Part shown: positions 62,065 through 64,000 of the stretch, piece by piece
Layout of the letters: every line of letters starts with the position of its first letter
How positions within the stretch are numbered: position 1 is the stretch's first letter
Assembly: GCA_910575695.1 (NCBI GenBank)
Contig: CAJTGJ010000006.1
Coordinates: forward strand, 62,001 to 126,000
DNA: 64,000 nt
Origin: Oscillospiraceae bacterium
GTDB lineage: Bacteria; Bacillota; Clostridia; Oscillospirales; Oscillospiraceae
Direction of reading: 5' to 3'
Translations under genes and position numbers: made by a program
The notes under the pieces: model-generated
What the model was told of the DNA's origin: nothing
Database searches by the model: none
The model's input: the letters and a program-made list of their open reading frames with translations, nothing else

Positions 62065-63798
62065 ATGAAAGACGAGTTCACAGAAGCCGCCATTGGTGAG
62101 GATGCCCACGTCACCACTGTTTCGCTGTATGCCGAGCATCTTCGGCGGACAAAAGAAAAGGCTGAGAAAAAGAAATCGGTGCGGAAGTCAAAGAAGAAAA
62201 AGAAGAAAAAGAAGAAAAATCTTCCGATACCGATGGAGCGGTGTGAGGAAGCGGAAGAATGCCTGTCCTTTGGACACGAAATTATTTCTTCTCCCGAAAC
62301 CTCGCTTCTTTCCCAAAATCAAAGGGTCAGTGAGCGTATACGTTGTGCCCAGGGGAGGGTAATTCCGGAGCATTTTCGGCTCAGATTGGATGCAGATTCC
62401 GGTGTTTTTTTCGGGTTAGATCGTGACCATGGGTACTATGTCGGAAAAAGCTCGACAATGGATGGTCATATCTGTGTCATTGGGGAAAGCGGTCGGGGCA
62501 AAACGGAAAGCATTGTAAAACCGACCATACTGACCTACCAGAACGGAAGCACCATTGTTTTCGACTTCAAGGACAACTTGCATAAGCACTGGATATCAAC
62601 AGCTAGATCGTTAGGCAAACGAAGCGTTGTTTTCTGGCCCGATGGTCCAGTCGGATGCAGCTGCCATTACGATCCCCTGGAACCCATGCGGCGAAACAAT
62701 TCGGCCAACATCGTTGCAGCGACAACTGACTTGGCTTACGCTCTCATTCCGTTACCAGATGGAACCAAAGAGCCTATTTGGATCGAGACAGCGCAAAATT
62801 ATCTAATTGGTGTAATTATTTATTACTACTTTCTGGATATGAACTTCCCCGAAATCATGATGTTGATACTCAATACGCCAGTAACAGAGATGATTAAAAA
62901 TATCATGCAGGATGACGTTGAAGAAGCTACTCTTGCAAAGATTTTTATCAACAAGCTGACTGACGTTGACCCGAAGATTGTCAGCAACATTGGCATGGAA
63001 CTCAATCGGCTCGCGTTCTTTGTGGCCGATCAAAACCTTATGGATCTACTTACGCCAACAGAGAACGATGATTTGCTGGACTGGGAGGCAATAAGCAAGT
63101 CAGTAGAACCAATTGACGTGTTTATCAGCGTGCCGGAGTCTAAGCTAGACTATTACAAGCCTATTCTCCGGCTGATGGCCAACCAGCTGATTCGGACATT
63201 GGAGCAACGCCCTCAGCGAACCTTTAGCAGCGGCACGGAACTTCCGCCTATTTTAGTTTTGATGGACGAATTTTCCAGGCTTGGCAAATTCCCCGCAATA
63301 ACGAGTGGGCTGATGACATTGAGAAGCGCTGGCGTGACATTCGCCATTTTTATCCAGAGCATTGCCAGCCTGGATGAGATTTACGGCCATACCACAGCTC
63401 GCGTCATCTTGGATAACTGCACCTTTAAGGTGATCCTGGGCGCGTCCGATGTTGAGAGCCAGCAGCACTGCTCCAACCTGGTCGGTTCTGTGGCAACCCC
63501 TCAAGGCAGCATCAGCGAGAATTTTAATCTGTTTACTGATCAGGTAACCGGATATAGCCGAAATATCTGCACTACCCGCGAACCCATCATCTACCCGCAT
63601 GAGTTTGGCTCAATGTCCGATATGGTAGTCGTCTCTCCAAATGGCTATTTCCGCATCGACAAAATTCCCTATTATTCGCGTAAAGAGCTTTTTACTCAGC
63701 TTGCCCTGCTCCCGAGATACAAAAGGTATATGGAAGAATATGACCGCACCCATGCTATTTCGGCGCTTCCTGAAAGGAGTAGCCATGAGGAGTCTTGA
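62065..63798 (+). CDS. VirD4/TraG-type conjugative coupling protein
   Basis: 577 residues. Walker A is GESGRGKTES near residue 142; Walker B region LVLMDEFSRLGK near 396; FAIFIQSIASLDEIYG and ILGASDVESQQHC match the TraG/VirD4 C-terminal signature. It couples the relaxase-DNA complex to a type IV secretion channel. No clear N-terminal membrane helices are seen, which is shorter than classical VirD4 and fits the TcpA/VirD4-like soluble type. A lysine-rich tract of nine Lys in a row near residue 46-54 comes from AAG/AAA repeats. GGAGGAAAT precedes the ATG. Confidence 0.9.
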   Translation: MKDEFTEAAIGEDAHVTTVSLYAEHLRRTKEKAEKKKSVRKSKKKKKKKKKNLPIPMERCEEAEECLSFGHEIISSPETSLLSQNQRVSERIRCAQGRVIPEHFRLRLDADSGVFFGLDRDHGYYVGKSSTMDGHICVIGESGRGKTESIVKPTILTYQNGSTIVFDFKDNLHKHWISTARSLGKRSVVFWPDGPVGCSCHYDPLEPMRRNNSANIVAATTDLAYALIPLPDGTKEPIWIETAQNYLIGVIIYYYFLDMNFPEIMMLILNTPVTEMIKNIMQDDVEEATLAKIFINKLTDVDPKIVSNIGMELNRLAFFVADQNLMDLLTPTENDDLLDWEAISKSVEPIDVFISVPESKLDYYKPILRLMANQLIRTLEQRPQRTFSSGTELPPILVLMDEFSRLGKFPAITSGLMTLRSAGVTFAIFIQSIASLDEIYGHTTARVILDNCTFKVILGASDVESQQHCSNLVGSVATPQGSISENFNLFTDQVTGYSRNICTTREPIIYPHEFGSMSDMVVVSPNGYFRIDKIPYYSRKELFTQLALLPRYKRYMEEYDRTHAISALPERSSHEES

Positions 63799-64000
63799 GG
63801 AACACTGCAAAGCTGCAAAAGAAAAAGCCAAGCAGCAACAGCGCAAACGGCGCATGGAGGTGCGGAAAACCGCACGGCGGGAGCAGGCAATCAATGATGG
63901 TCGATGCTTTGAGATCGGCAGAATCGTCTGTGAGCGTTTCCCTGAACTGCGGAAATATCAGCCGAAGTACGGGGATGCTACATCAGACAAAATCCATGAT
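63785..64000 (+). CDS. Conjugation-region protein, N-terminal part (partial)
   Basis: 72 codons from ATG 63785, which overlaps the coupling-protein stop by 14 bases; runs off the window. Very basic and helical at the start (KAAKEKAKQQQRKRRMEVRKTARREQ), like relaxase-accessory or DNA-binding proteins of conjugative elements. Not identified. Confidence 0.6.
   Translation, partial: MRSLEEHCKAAKEKAKQQQRKRRMEVRKTARREQAINDGRCFEIGRIVCERFPELRKYQPKYGDATSDKIHD

Overview
The window reads as the chromosome of a gut-type Clostridia (Firmicutes; an Oscillospiraceae-like relative is my best guess) carrying a large accessory region. Supporting signs are strong AGGAGG ribosome sites, a YunB-type sporulation gene, high G+C at 1-19 kb, three M42 peptidases in a row, and Clostridia-type families such as DUF6465. 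I see no rRNA, tRNA or CRISPR array. 

Region A (1-19.3 kb) is ordinary chromosome: the end of murD, a peptidase/PLP-enzyme/yunB/ligA/aminotransferase/nuclease run, a divergent short-chain fatty acid transporter, a MarR-controlled amidase operon with a visible operator, a lipoprotein, an ECF sigma factor with a likely membrane anti-sigma partner, and two radical SAM enzymes. Region B (19.5-21.3 kb) is a large serine recombinase with a small upstream gene, a typical mark of an integrated element. Region C (21.4-31.1 kb) is on the minus strand. It holds a nine-gene operon of overlapping genes (HTH regulator, DnaQ-like exonuclease, ADP-ribosylglycohydrolase, a soluble MotA/FliG-like protein, a phosphoesterase and unknowns). 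Next to it lie a metallo-beta-lactamase-fold hydrolase, a PD-(D/E)XK-like protein and a DUF2200-DUF1801 fusion. 

Region D (31.1-35.3 kb) has two AAA ATPases of the DUF4143 type around a Doc-type toxin with a RelB/DinJ-type antitoxin, followed by gene remnants (DUF4143 tail, HTH tail, anion permease tail). Region E (35.3-50.8 kb) is the main find: a BREX type 4-like operon on the plus strand. Its order is a 1195-residue protein with a HARE-HTH domain and an in-frame G8 tract, BrxP (PAPS-reductase/ferredoxin/DUF4007), BrxC/PglY ATPase, PglZ, a short BrxL, a 65-residue Cys-rich protein and an IscS/DndA-type cysteine desulfurase. The last three are joined by ATGA overlaps, and a perfect 16-bp terminator ends the unit. 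The coupling of a PAPS-reductase protein to a desulfurase suggests a sulfur-based DNA modification feeding BREX; this is inference. 

Region F (50.8-64 kb) has an XRE regulator, a SLOG protein and a zinc-ribbon membrane protein. It then continues as a mobile-element cargo/transfer module: DUF932, YqaJ exonuclease with a partner, many small coupled genes, DUF3846, truncated ligase, BRCT and resolvase remnants, a 120-nt long hairpin, and a VirD4/TraG-type coupling protein at the right edge. Regions B-F may be one integrative element of more than 44 kb or several nested ones; the ends cannot be fixed from this window.
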